Below are positions 41,698 to 49,326 of a stretch of 64,000 bases of DNA, in pieces (the first letter of the stretch is position 1; each line of letters begins with the position of its first letter). Origin of the DNA: Oscillospiraceae bacterium (GTDB lineage Bacteria; Bacillota; Clostridia; Oscillospirales; Oscillospiraceae). Position numbers and translations under genes: made by a program. The notes below the pieces were generated by a model. It searched no databases, was not told the DNA's origin, and was given only the letters and a program-made list of their open reading frames with translations. The stretch spans positions 1 through 64,000 of the forward strand of contig JAFPXK010000084.1 of NCBI GenBank assembly GCA_017412585.1. The letters are read 5' to 3'.

Positions 41698-42284
41698 CAT
41701 TTGATGAAAAAACCGCCGTACATAAGGCCCAAAAGGGCGACCAGGCGGCCTTTGCCTGGCTGGTGGAAGCATACCAGGGGCCGGTGTACCGCCTGGCGCT
41801 GCGGATGGGCCTCTCCCCCGCGGATGCGGAGGAGGCCGCCCAGAACGCCTTCCTCGCCGCCTGGCGGGGGCTGCCCTCCTTCCGTGGCGAGGCCAAATTC
41901 TCCACCTGGCTGTACCGCCTGGCCAGCAACGCCGCCGTGGACGTGCTGCGGCGAGAGAAAAAGTATGAAAACCAATCGGATATCGAGGATTTGCAGCGGC
42001 CCGACGCCGCCCCCTCGCCCCAGGAGCAGGTGGAGCGGCAGGACACCCAACAGGCGGTGCGGGCGGCTATGGCGGCGCTGCCCGCCGAGTTCCGCCAGGT
42101 GTTGGTGCTGCGGTATCTCCAGGAGATGAGCTACCAGGAGATCGCCCAGGCGCTGGTCCTGCCGGAGGGCACGGTGAAGTCCCGCATCAACCGGGCCAAG
42201 GGGCAATTAAAAGCCCTGTTGGCGGAAAGCGGGAACCTTTTCGGCCCAGACGCCGTCCAAGAAGCAGGAAAGGAGGAGCGGTAA
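41694..42284 (+). CDS. ECF-type RNA polymerase sigma factor
   Basis: This 196-residue protein has sigma region 2 (residues 20-90: QGPVYRLALRMGLSPADAEEAAQNAFLAAWRGLPSF, then FSTWLYRLASNAAVDVLRRE) and region 4 (about 122-180: LPAEFRQVLVLRYLQEMSYQEIAQAL, EGTVKSRINRAKGQLKAL). No region 3 is present. The stop shares one base with the start of the next gene, a putative membrane anti-sigma factor. It is the second gene of the dus operon. The regulon is unknown. Confidence 0.94.
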   Translation: MTFDEKTAVHKAQKGDQAAFAWLVEAYQGPVYRLALRMGLSPADAEEAAQNAFLAAWRGLPSFRGEAKFSTWLYRLASNAAVDVLRREKKYENQSDIEDLQRPDAAPSPQEQVERQDTQQAVRAAMAALPAEFRQVLVLRYLQEMSYQEIAQALVLPEGTVKSRINRAKGQLKALLAESGNLFGPDAVQEAGKEER

Positions 42285-42946
42285 TGAAGGATTTTGACAA
42301 GTTTGACGAATTGCTGCGCGATGCCCTTGCCTCCAACGAGACGCCCTCCTCCGACTTTGCCCGGCGGGTAATGGCCCAGGTGGCGGCCACGCCCCAGGCC
42401 CGGCCCACGAGGCGGCCCTTCCCCTATCTGAAGGTGGCGGCGGCTGCGGCGGCCTGCCTGGTGCTGGTCTACGTGGGCACCCTCCCCCTGCGGATGCGCG
42501 CAGGCAGCGCCGCGCCCAAAAACCAGGCCTATTCCACTGCTACCACCGACAGCGCCGCCATGGAGGCGGCCCCCGAGGCGGAGGAAATGCCGGATGAGAC
42601 GGCGGGCAGCACCGAGGATAACTATGGCTTTTCCGCCGACAACAGCCTGGAGACCAGTCTCCGTCAGGAATCCGCCACCAACGACGCTCTGGCCTCCGCC
42701 AGCCAGAAGGCAGCGGCCGTCGGCTACCGCCTGGAGGTGTCCCAGCGGGAGGACGGCGTGACGGTGTGCCGCCTCACCACCCCCGCCGGGTGCGCGGCGG
42801 CGGAGCTGTGGCTCACGGAGCAGGGCTTTGCCGACGACGGCGGCTATGTGCTCCACGCCGTAGACGTGGCGGCCATGAACGCGGCCCTGCCGGGCCTTTC
42901 CCTCCCGGAGGGGGATTGCGTGCTTATTTTGGCGCCGGAGGCGTAA
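42284..42946 (+). CDS. Putative membrane-bound anti-sigma factor
   Basis: This 220-residue protein has a cytoplasmic front (MKDFDKFDELLRDALASNETPSSDFARRVMAQV), a single membrane segment at about 49-68, and an extracytoplasmic part rich in Ala, Glu and Asn to about residue 145 that then folds into a small domain. No zinc HxxxCxxC motif is present. The role is inferred from its one-base overlap with the sigma factor gene and its membrane layout, which match anti-sigma factors such as RsiW. The outside part could be a site for regulated cleavage. Confidence 0.78.
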   Translation: MKDFDKFDELLRDALASNETPSSDFARRVMAQVAATPQARPTRRPFPYLKVAAAAAACLVLVYVGTLPLRMRAGSAAPKNQAYSTATTDSAAMEAAPEAEEMPDETAGSTEDNYGFSADNSLETSLRQESATNDALASASQKAAAVGYRLEVSQREDGVTVCRLTTPAGCAAAELWLTEQGFADDGGYVLHAVDVAAMNAALPGLSLPEGDCVLILAPEA

Positions 42947-42994
42947 AAACAGGAAAATTTCCCCGGATTTGCGGCGGTTTTTTGCAAAAAGCCG

Positions 42995-43022
42995 TTGACA
43001 ATCCGGGGAATTCTGTTAAAAT
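42995..43022 (+). promoter_or_regulatory. Promoter of the rpsF-ssb-rpsR operon
   Basis: TTGACA and TAAAAT are separated by 16 bases. The -35 element lies within an inverted repeat: AATTTCCCCGGATT at 42956-42969 and AATCCGGGGAATT at 43000-43012. Confidence 0.7.
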
Positions 43023-43054
43023 AATAAGGCTCGCGTGCTGCGGGCAAAATCCTT

Positions 43055-43076
43055 GCTCCCGCCCAAGAGCGGGGGC
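43055..43076 (+). promoter_or_regulatory. Leader hairpin before rpsF
   Basis: GCTCCCGC and GCGGGGGC pair in the 5' leader, 28 bases before the rpsF start codon. Bacterial rpsF operons often carry a leader that binds the S6-S18 pair for feedback; I cannot confirm that this hairpin is that motif. Confidence 0.4.
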
Positions 43077-43103
43077 CATCAGACCAGAAGGAGGTGCAAA
43101 AGT

Positions 43104-43400
43104 ATGGCTAAGATTTCCGCCAACTATGAGGTCGTGTACATCATCGACCCTGCACAGGGTGAGGAGGCTATTGCCGCTACCGTGGCTAAGTTCCAGACCC
43201 TGGCTGAGCAGAATGGTTCCAACGTCGTGGTGGACGAGTGGGGCAAGCGTCGTCTTGCTTACGCCATCGACTACAAGACCGAGGGCTACTACGTGCTGAT
43301 GAGCTTCACCAGCGCTCCCGAGTTCCCCAAGGAGCTGGATCGTATCCTGGGCATTACCGAGGGCATCATGCGTTCCATGATCGTCTGCAAGGGCGAGTAA
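43104..43400 (+). CDS. rpsF: Ribosomal protein S6
   Basis: This 98-residue protein of the small subunit has the S6 fold. It starts AKISANYEVVYIIDPA, with DEWGKRRLAYAIDYKTEGYYVLMSF as the conserved centre. The ATG follows AAGGAGGTGCAAAAGT. It is the first gene of a three-gene operon with ssb and rpsR, the typical order. Codon use is more uniform (GAG, AAG, GTC) than in its neighbours, as expected of a highly expressed gene. Confidence 0.97.
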   Translation: MAKISANYEVVYIIDPAQGEEAIAATVAKFQTLAEQNGSNVVVDEWGKRRLAYAIDYKTEGYYVLMSFTSAPEFPKELDRILGITEGIMRSMIVCKGE

Positions 43401-43413
43401 GGGAGGCATTCCA

Positions 43414-43860
43414 ATGCTGAACAAAATCATCATCATGGGCCGTCTGGCCCGCGATCCCGAGCTGCGCAGAACCCAGAGCGGCGTGTCCGTCACGTCCTTC
43501 CGCATCGCCTGCGACAGGGACTTCAAGTCCCAGAGCGGCGAAAAGGAGACCGACTGGATCGACGTTGTGGCCTGGCGCAACACCGCGGAGTTCGTCAGCA
43601 AGTACTTCAACAAGGGCCGCATGGCCATTGTGGAGGGCCGGCTGCAGACTCGTGACTGGACCGACAAGGACGGAAACAAGCGTACTGCTGTGGAAGTCGT
43701 TGCCGACAACGTCTATTTCGGCGACAGCAAGCGCGACGGCCAGGGCGGCGGCTATGACGCCCCCAGCTACGCGCCCCCCGCTGACCGGGGCTATGCCCCC
43801 GCTGCGGGCGGCAATCAGTTTGCCGAGATCGACGAAGAGGACGGCGATCTGCCGTTCTGA
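43414..43860 (+). CDS. ssb: Single-stranded DNA-binding protein
   Basis: This 148-residue protein coats single-stranded DNA in replication and repair. The OB-fold (residues 1-105) begins MLNKIIIMGRLARDPELRRT and includes DWIDVVAWRNTAEFVSKYF. A Gly/Tyr/Pro-rich linker follows, and the acidic tip EEDGDLPF is the partner-binding end. It lies 13 bases after rpsF and 37 before rpsR. Confidence 0.97.
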   Translation: MLNKIIIMGRLARDPELRRTQSGVSVTSFRIACDRDFKSQSGEKETDWIDVVAWRNTAEFVSKYFNKGRMAIVEGRLQTRDWTDKDGNKRTAVEVVADNVYFGDSKRDGQGGGYDAPSYAPPADRGYAPAAGGNQFAEIDEEDGDLPF

Positions 43861-43897
43861 GGCCAATGCCTGACAAATAATAAAGGAGGATACTTCC

Positions 43898-44149
43898 ATG
43901 GCTATGGAACGCGAAAACAAGGCGCCCCGCGGTATCACCCGCAAGCGCAAGAAGGTTTGCCAGTTCTGCGTGGATAAGTGCGAGTATATCGACTATAAGG
44001 ATGCTGCCAAGCTGCGCCGCTTCATCAGCGAGCGCTCCAAGATCCTGCCCCGCCGTACCACCGGTACCTGCGCGATGCACCAGCGCCAGCTGACGGAGGC
44101 CATCAAGCGCGCCCGTCAGATCGCCCTGCTGCCCTTCGTGACCGAGTAA
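43898..44149 (+). CDS. rpsR: Ribosomal protein S18
   Basis: This 83-residue small-subunit protein has the conserved core [24 protein letters not shown] and [19 protein letters not shown]. It has Cys pairs CQFCVDKC and TCAMH, a possible zinc-binding (Cys-plus) form. A zinc-free paralog might be expected where zinc is scarce; none is in this window. The gene has a strong AAAGGAGGATACTTCC before it and a terminator after it. Confidence 0.97.
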   Translation: MAMERENKAPRGITRKRKKVCQFCVDKCEYIDYKDAAKLRRFISERSKILPRRTTGTCAMHQRQLTEAIKRARQIALLPFVTE

Positions 44150-44167
44150 GAGCAGTTCTGCACAACA

Positions 44168-44203
44168 AATACCCCGCCGCTTTTCGCGGCGGGGTATTCT
44201 TTT
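44168..44203. terminator. Terminator after rpsR
   Basis: AATACCCCGCCGC and GCGGCGGGGTATT form a 13-bp stem with a 5-base loop, followed by CTTTTG. It may also serve the convergent dCMP deaminase gene. Confidence 0.88.
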
Positions 44204-44210
44204 GTCACAA

Positions 44211-44693
44211 CTATTGCAGGGCGGGCACGTCGTCCTCCGCCCCCACCCAGTCGGCCACGTCCACCACCTGGAACTCGGTGGCGGTGCGGCGGATGACCAC
44301 CTTGGCGATGCCGGCGTTGATGACCTGGCGGCGGCACATGGCGCAGGAGGTGGCGTCCCCCAGCAGCGCGCCGGTGCGGGCGTCCTTGCCCACCAGGTAC
44401 AGCGTGGCCCCCACCATGTCCCGGCGGGAGGCGGAGATGATGGCGTTGGCCTCGGCGTGGACGCTGCGGCACAGCTCATACCGCTCGCCCCGGGGCACCT
44501 GCATGGCCTCCCGGGTGCAAAAGCCCATGTCCACGCAGTTCTTCCGGCCCCGGGGGGCGCCGTTGTAGCCGGTGGAGATGATCTCGTCGTTCTTCACGAT
44601 GATGGCGCCGTAGACCCGGCGCAGGCAGGTGGCCCGTTCCAGCACCGTCTGGGCGATGTCCAGGTAGTAGTTCTCCTTGCTGATGCGATCCAT
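44211..44693 (-). CDS. Deoxycytidylate (dCMP) deaminase
   Basis: This 160-residue zinc enzyme converts dCMP to dUMP for thymidylate synthesis. His79 with Glu81 in SVHAEANAI and Cys117 and Cys120 in TSCAMCRRQVINAG form the zinc site and proton shuttle. An extra Cys/His group (NCVDMGFCTREAM) fits the longer dCMP deaminases that carry a second metal. The ATG chosen (MDRISKEN) follows AAAGGAGAGCCGCC. The upstream frame has no matching sequence. It is a single gene. Confidence 0.92.
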   Translation of the reverse strand: MDRISKENYYLDIAQTVLERATCLRRVYGAIIVKNDEIISTGYNGAPRGRKNCVDMGFCTREAMQVPRGERYELCRSVHAEANAIISASRRDMVGATLYLVGKDARTGALLGDATSCAMCRRQVINAGIAKVVIRRTATEFQVVDVADWVGAEDDVPALQ

Positions 44694-44807
44694 GGGCGGC
44701 TCTCCTTTACACGTTTTTTCCATTATACCCCAGGGGCAGGCAGGCGGCAATGGCGTTGCGCCTCGCACAATGAACAAATTTTGAGCGCCGTTTTTCATAA
44801 ATATGCC

Positions 44808-44837
44808 AAAAAGACCGTCAAAAGACGGCCTTTTTGT
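44808..44837. terminator. Terminator after the first DHHW gene
   Basis: AAAAAGACCGTC and GACGGCCTTTTT pair with one mismatch around AAAA. T and A runs lie on both sides. It ends the leftward MBOAT-DHHW operon. Confidence 0.75.
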
Positions 44838-44839
44838 GT

Positions 44840-45967
44840 TTATTGGATGTCCAGCTGCAATTTATACAGGTTGCCGTCAGAGGCAAAATTGGTCAGCTCA
44901 TAGAGCACCAGCACGTCGGTGCAGTCAGCGGCCAGATCCTTCATGTTCTCCCGGCAGTACCGCAAGTCCACCACGGTGATGGTGTCATAATCGGCGCATA
45001 GGAAGGGCAGGAAGCTGTTGGCGAAGCTGTCCTTGATGAGCAGCAGGCTGCGGCCCGTCTCCGCCCCGGTGTCCACGGTGACCTTGGCGTAGTTGCCGCC
45101 CATGAACACCTCGTATTTATCCTTCTGTTCCAGCTTGCTGTCCACGTAGAGGCTGTGCATCACCTGGCCGTCGCAGTCCATGGACACGATATCCACGTCC
45201 CGGGCCACCTCCACAGTGTCATAAGCGCTGCCGGGCAGCAGCACCTTGGAGTACAGCGTGCCCCGGAACTCGTCCGTCACCGGAGTCAGGGCGTAATCTC
45301 TGACGGTGTGGCCGGTTTCCTCCGCCCACACGCGGTAGGCCACCTGGGCCCCCGCCGTGGTCCAGTGGTGGTCGGTGCGGTAGTAGACCTGCTGCGTGCC
45401 GCCCCCCACCTCCCGCAGCTCCCAGCGGGTCACGATGGCCTGGGGGCCCAGCAGGTCCAGGAGGGTGTCGTAGCACTGGTCCGCGTCAAAGACGGTGCCG
45501 TTGTCCAGCGACAGGCCCACAGGCAGCTTGTCATACAGCACCACGCAGGGGGTGGGGGCCAGGAGGATGCGGCAGTCCTTGTCCGGATTGCCGTCAAAGA
45601 ACGCCTTGACAGCGGCCAGATTCTTCTCGTACCGGGGGCGGTTGAAGTCGTCCTCCGTCATCTTGGCGAAGTAATAGCCGTCCTCGCCCAGCCACACGCC
45701 GCCCACGTCCTGCTTGCCGGTGAGCTGCTGCAACGTGGACTTGGCCCCCATCCACACGTCCCGAAGGGCGATTTGGTCGGCGGTATAGGTCTCCACGTCG
45801 GCGGTGTAGCTGCCGTTCATCAAGGCGTCCCAGGTCAGGCGGGGGGCCTGCTTGAGATAGCGGTTTTCATTGGCGGAAAAGGCGCTGTCGGGCAGCAGCA
45901 GAGAGCCCACAGACAGGCCCACCAATATGACGGCCATAGCCAGCAGGGGCGGCAGGGCGCGTTTCAC
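44840..45967 (-). CDS. DHHW-family cell-surface protein (AlgJ/AlgX-like)
   Basis: This 375-residue protein has an N-terminal signal or anchor segment (MKRALPPLLAMAVILVGLSVG) and acts outside the membrane. The motif YYRTDHHWTTAGA near residue 200 gives the family its name. Nearby KDSFANSFLPFL near residue 320 matches the SGNH-like motif with a catalytic Ser. Such proteins accept acyl groups from an MBOAT partner and pass them to a polysaccharide. The gene begins at a GTG 33 bases after the MBOAT gene, so both are one operon. A second DHHW gene is just upstream. Confidence 0.88.
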   Translation of the reverse strand: MKRALPPLLAMAVILVGLSVGSLLLPDSAFSANENRYLKQAPRLTWDALMNGSYTADVETYTADQIALRDVWMGAKSTLQQLTGKQDVGGVWLGEDGYYFAKMTEDDFNRPRYEKNLAAVKAFFDGNPDKDCRILLAPTPCVVLYDKLPVGLSLDNGTVFDADQCYDTLLDLLGPQAIVTRWELREVGGGTQQVYYRTDHHWTTAGAQVAYRVWAEETGHTVRDYALTPVTDEFRGTLYSKVLLPGSAYDTVEVARDVDIVSMDCDGQVMHSLYVDSKLEQKDKYEVFMGGNYAKVTVDTGAETGRSLLLIKDSFANSFLPFLCADYDTITVVDLRYCRENMKDLAADCTDVLVLYELTNFASDGNLYKLQLDIQ

Positions 45968-46000
45968 AGGCGCTGCACCTCCTTTCGCGAAAAATAAGAA

Positions 46001-47401
46001 TCAAAAGCGGAAATACAAAAACGGATTATAGCTGTCGCCCACCAGGAAGGAGAAGGACAGCAGCAGCATCGCCACCACCCAGACCGTGCGCACGGCGGTG
46101 TCGGCGGCGGGGCTGAGCCGCTTCTGCCAGCGCTGCCACAGCCGCAGGGGCAGCGTGGTGCAGCCCACCGTGGCCAGCAGCAGCAAAAACGCGTTGGACA
46201 GCAGCAGATACCCCGCCATGCCGTCCCAGAGGGGAGCGGTGAACATGGCGGCCACGTACCGGCCCAGGGCGGCAAAATCGGTGATGGCAAACAGCACCCA
46301 GCCCATGACGAAGGCGAACACGGTGTACACATGGCCCACCCAGGCGGGCAGGCGGCGGAGCCATTTGAGCAGCACCGTCTTTTCCAGAATCAGCAAAACG
46401 GCGTAATACACGCCCCAGAGCACGAAGTTCCAGCTGGCGCCGTGCCACAAGCCCGTCAAAAACCAGACGATGGCCAGGTTGAGGATCTGCCGGGCCTTGC
46501 CGTGGCGGTTGCCCCCCAGAGGGATATAGACGTACTCCCTAAACCAGGTGCCCAGGGAGATGTGCCAGCGGCGCCAGAACTCGGTGACGGAGGCGGACTC
46601 GTAGGGATGGTCGAAGTTCTCCAAAAAGGTGAAGCCGAACAGGTGCCCAAGGCCGATGGCCATATCGGAATAGCCGGAAAAGTCGAAGTAGATCTGGAAG
46701 GTGAAGGCAATGGCCCCCAGCCAGGCCGTGGCGGCGGAGGGATCGGCCATGGCGGAAATCTCCTCCCACAGCGCCCCCACCTGGTTGGCGATGAGCACCT
46801 TTTTGGCAAGGCCCACGCAGAACCGCTGCATCCCGGCGCTGGCCTCCTGCCACGTCTCGGCGCGGGAGTTGAGCTCCCGCTCCACCGTCTTATACTGGAC
46901 GATGGGCCCGGCGATAAGCTGGGGGAACAGGGTGACGTAGGCGCCGAAATTCACAATATTCCGCTGGGGGGCCACCAGGCCCCGGTACACGTCGATGGTG
47001 TAGGACATGGTCTGGAAGGTGTAGAAGCTGATGCCGATGGGCAGGGCCAGCCCCAGGGCGGGGATACCGGCGTGGAGCAGGCCGTTGATGTTGTCAATGG
47101 CGAAATCCGTGTACTTGAAAAAGCCCAGGATGCCCAGGTTGCCCACGCAGGAGAGGATGAGGATAGCCTTGGCCCCGGCCTCCTTGCCCTTCTCCCGGAA
47201 GCGGCCGATGGCCAGGCCGTTGCAGTAGTCAAACACGGTGGAGAACAGCATGATCAAAATGTATTTGGGCTCGCCCCAGCCGTAGAACAGCAGGCTGAAG
47301 GCCAGCAGCACGCCGTTGCGCCAGCGGCGGGGGCAGATGAAGTACACCAGCGCCACCAACGGCAGAAACAGCAGCAGAAACACGGTGCTGCTAAAGACCA
47401 T
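46001..47401 (-). CDS. MBOAT-family O-acyltransferase (AlgI/DltB-like)
   Basis: This 466-residue membrane enzyme moves acyl groups across the membrane for surface-glycan O-acetylation. It starts MVFSSTVFLLLFLPLVALVYF and has about ten to twelve helices. The sections IGISFYTFQTMSYTIDVYRG, DFSGYSDMAIGLGHLFGF and LWHGASWNFVLWG with the catalytic His are hallmarks of the AlgI branch. The ATG (MVFSS) has GAAAGGAGAACGCACT before it. It precedes one DHHW gene and follows a terminator that separates it from another. Confidence 0.94.
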   Translation of the reverse strand: MVFSSTVFLLLFLPLVALVYFICPRRWRNGVLLAFSLLFYGWGEPKYILIMLFSTVFDYCNGLAIGRFREKGKEAGAKAILILSCVGNLGILGFFKYTDFAIDNINGLLHAGIPALGLALPIGISFYTFQTMSYTIDVYRGLVAPQRNIVNFGAYVTLFPQLIAGPIVQYKTVERELNSRAETWQEASAGMQRFCVGLAKKVLIANQVGALWEEISAMADPSAATAWLGAIAFTFQIYFDFSGYSDMAIGLGHLFGFTFLENFDHPYESASVTEFWRRWHISLGTWFREYVYIPLGGNRHGKARQILNLAIVWFLTGLWHGASWNFVLWGVYYAVLLILEKTVLLKWLRRLPAWVGHVYTVFAFVMGWVLFAITDFAALGRYVAAMFTAPLWDGMAGYLLLSNAFLLLLATVGCTTLPLRLWQRWQKRLSPAADTAVRTVWVVAMLLLSFSFLVGDSYNPFLYFRF

Positions 47402-47451
47402 AGTGCGTTCTCCTTTCAACAAATAGGATAGAAAGTCGCTTTATAGGCCCC

Positions 47452-47477
47452 AAAAAAGTGCCTTTCGGCACTTTTTT
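47452..47477. terminator. Terminator between DHHW and MBOAT genes
   Basis: AAAAAAGTGCC and GGCACTTTTTT form an 11-bp stem with a TTTC loop. On the minus strand it follows the second DHHW gene and precedes the MBOAT gene, so the set may be two transcripts, or readthrough may be regulated. Confidence 0.85.
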
Positions 47478-47491
47478 ATAGGGTGAAAGTG

Positions 47492-48649
47492 TTACAGTAC
47501 GCTATAAAGACTGCCCATCAGGGAGTTGTTCCGAATGGCGGACAGGTTGTTGCACAGCACCACGTCCTTGACGCCGTGGCTGCGGACAAAGTCGGAAATA
47601 CTGCCGTGCCAGTAGCGGTAGTCGATGACGTAGGTGTACTCGTAATGGTCCACCATAAAGGGCACGTAGGCGTTGCCGAAGGACTCCTTCACCACCACGC
47701 AGGCGCTGCCGTCGGTGAGGGATTCGTTGTGGATCTCGGTGAAGGGGTTGTCGCCGGCGATGTAGGCCCCGTACTTGAAGGCGGCGGGGGCGTTGGTCTC
47801 ATCGTAGATGGGGCTGGCGTACTCCGTGGTGTTGCCGTTCTTGTCCGTGACGGTCATGGGCGCGTTGCCCAGGGGGAAATAGGCGGTGACGGTGTCGGGG
47901 TTGGCGCCCAACTGCTCATTCTTGCCGCTGTCGTTATAGAAGCTGCCCAGGAAGCCGGGGAAGTCCACGGTCTGGTAGCTGCTGAGCTCCCGGGCCGTAA
48001 GGCCGGCGGCCTTGCAGTACTCCGCGTAGGCGTAATAGGCGCCAAGGCCCGACCAGTGGTGGTCGGTGCGGTAGTAGACGTACTCGCCCCGGTGCTGCAT
48101 GAGGGCGTCATACAGGGGCACGGGGATGACCTTGTCGTTCATGTAGCCCAAAATGGTGTTCTGGGCCAGCTTCTGGTCGTCAAACACCGAGTCGGCATAC
48201 AGGTCGTCGGGCAGGGTGATGCCGGAGGACAGGGGGATGACCATGGCGTAGACGTTGGCGGTGCCGGAGAGGTTGTCCGCCAACGTGTTGACGCAGGAGG
48301 CGTACTTCTGGGCGGTGGAGTCCACGTAGGTGTACATCTCATACCCGGTGTCCCCCACCCGGTAAATGCCGCCGGTCTGCTCCACGTCGCCCTGGATCTC
48401 AATGCGCACCAGGGGGTCGGGCTCCTCCACGGGGGGCTGCTGCTCCGTCTCGCCGGATTCCGTATTTTCGGTGTTCTCGGTGCTCTCCGCCTCACCGGAG
48501 GTCTCCACGGGGGTGGTGTCCACCGGGGCGGGCTTGGCCTTGCCGGTGATGAGGTTCACCATGAGCAGCACCAGCGCCAGGGCAAGCACCGCCAGGGGGA
48601 TCGCAAAGCGGGCGCTGCCGCCCCGGCCCCGATAACGGCGGGGGCTCAC
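47492..48649 (-). CDS. Second DHHW-family cell-surface protein
   Basis: This 385-residue protein has one membrane anchor (about 14-35), then a Thr/Glu/Pro-rich stretch (about 40-80) that looks like a wall-spanning linker. The catalytic-type domain has the motif YYRTDHHWSGLGAYYAYAEYC near residue 197 and VKESFGNAYVPFM near residue 325. It is only distantly similar to the DHHW protein beyond the MBOAT gene. The GTG start overlaps the lipoprotein gene stop by 4 bases. A role in acetylating a surface glycan with the adjacent MBOAT enzyme is inferred. Confidence 0.87.
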   Translation of the reverse strand: MSPRRYRGRGGSARFAIPLAVLALALVLLMVNLITGKAKPAPVDTTPVETSGEAESTENTENTESGETEQQPPVEEPDPLVRIEIQGDVEQTGGIYRVGDTGYEMYTYVDSTAQKYASCVNTLADNLSGTANVYAMVIPLSSGITLPDDLYADSVFDDQKLAQNTILGYMNDKVIPVPLYDALMQHRGEYVYYRTDHHWSGLGAYYAYAEYCKAAGLTARELSSYQTVDFPGFLGSFYNDSGKNEQLGANPDTVTAYFPLGNAPMTVTDKNGNTTEYASPIYDETNAPAAFKYGAYIAGDNPFTEIHNESLTDGSACVVVKESFGNAYVPFMVDHYEYTYVIDYRYWHGSISDFVRSHGVKDVVLCNNLSAIRNNSLMGSLYSVL

Positions 48650-49107
48650 TTGGTATTCTCCCGGATGAGGGCGGCGGCAGCGTCACTGTCGGCGCTGACG
48701 CACAGCACCACGCAGGTGCCCACCGTCTGCAGCACGGCGCCCTCCAGCCGCTGCAGCTCCTGGGGCTGGTACTTGGCGGCCTCATCCTTCTGCTCGGCAA
48801 GGTAGGTCTCCAAAGAGGTCTTCATGGTGGCGGCGGCGGCGCTGTCGGCGCACTGGGCCACCACCACGATCTCCTTGGTGGTGCCGTCGCTCTTATAGGC
48901 GGCGGCGGTGCACTCGGGCATCTCCGCCAGGGAGAAGCGCAGCTCGTCGGCGGACATGGCGGTCATGGCGCCGTCAAACTTCACGCCCTGCACCAGGGCG
49001 TCGGCCAGGGCCTGGGCGTCCACCGTCTTGGTCTGGGCGCTGCCGCAGGCGGCCAGGGTAAACATGGCAAATACCGCCAGCAGGGCGGCCATCATTCTTT
49101 TCATCAT
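48646..49107 (-). CDS. DUF4358 domain lipoprotein
   Basis: This 153-residue lipoprotein starts MMKRMMAALLAVFAMFTLAAC with a lipobox (TLAAC) at Cys21. The mature part contains TVDAQALADALVQGVKF and later FSLAEMPECTAAAYKSDG, TKEIVVVAQCADSAAAATMK, typical of the DUF4358 family. The family often lies beside DHHW and MBOAT genes, so it is probably part of the same surface-modification set, perhaps as an assembly factor. It overlaps the second DHHW gene by 4 bases. GAAGGG precedes the first of two ATGs. Confidence 0.83.
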   Translation of the reverse strand: MMKRMMAALLAVFAMFTLAACGSAQTKTVDAQALADALVQGVKFDGAMTAMSADELRFSLAEMPECTAAAYKSDGTTKEIVVVAQCADSAAAATMKTSLETYLAEQKDEAAKYQPQELQRLEGAVLQTVGTCVVLCVSADSDAAAALIRENTK

Positions 49108-49263
49108 AAATCGTTCCCTTCTCTGTTCTTTCACCGCGGCGCAGCGCGGCATATAACAGAGTATATGTTATCACAATCCCATTATAATTTGAAGTGGGAG
49201 AGCGGAAAATTTACAGCTTTTTTACGTCTCACCTTTGGGCAGGTTTTCCCATCGGGGGCGGAA

Positions 49264-49292
49264 TTGACTTCCGGGGCGGCGGGGTGTATCAT
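49264..49292 (+). promoter_or_regulatory. Promoter of the GH25 gene
   Basis: TTGACT and TATCAT are separated by 17 bases. This places the start of transcription after the ATG at 49291 and supports the later ATG as the start of the protein. Confidence 0.65.
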
Positions 49293-49326
49293 GGCAGAAA
49301 GAATTCTGTCGAAAAGAGGCGGCGGC

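Noticed and set aside
42284-42946. Zinc-binding anti-sigma (ZAS) factor
   Set aside because: The HxxxCxxC motif is absent. Only the gene overlap with the sigma factor and the single membrane segment support an anti-sigma role, so it is listed as putative.
49165-49326. Earlier starts for the GH25 gene, including the ATG at 49291
   Set aside because: They overlap or precede the TTGACT-17-TATCAT promoter. The later ATG leaves a normal leader and a usable ribosome site.
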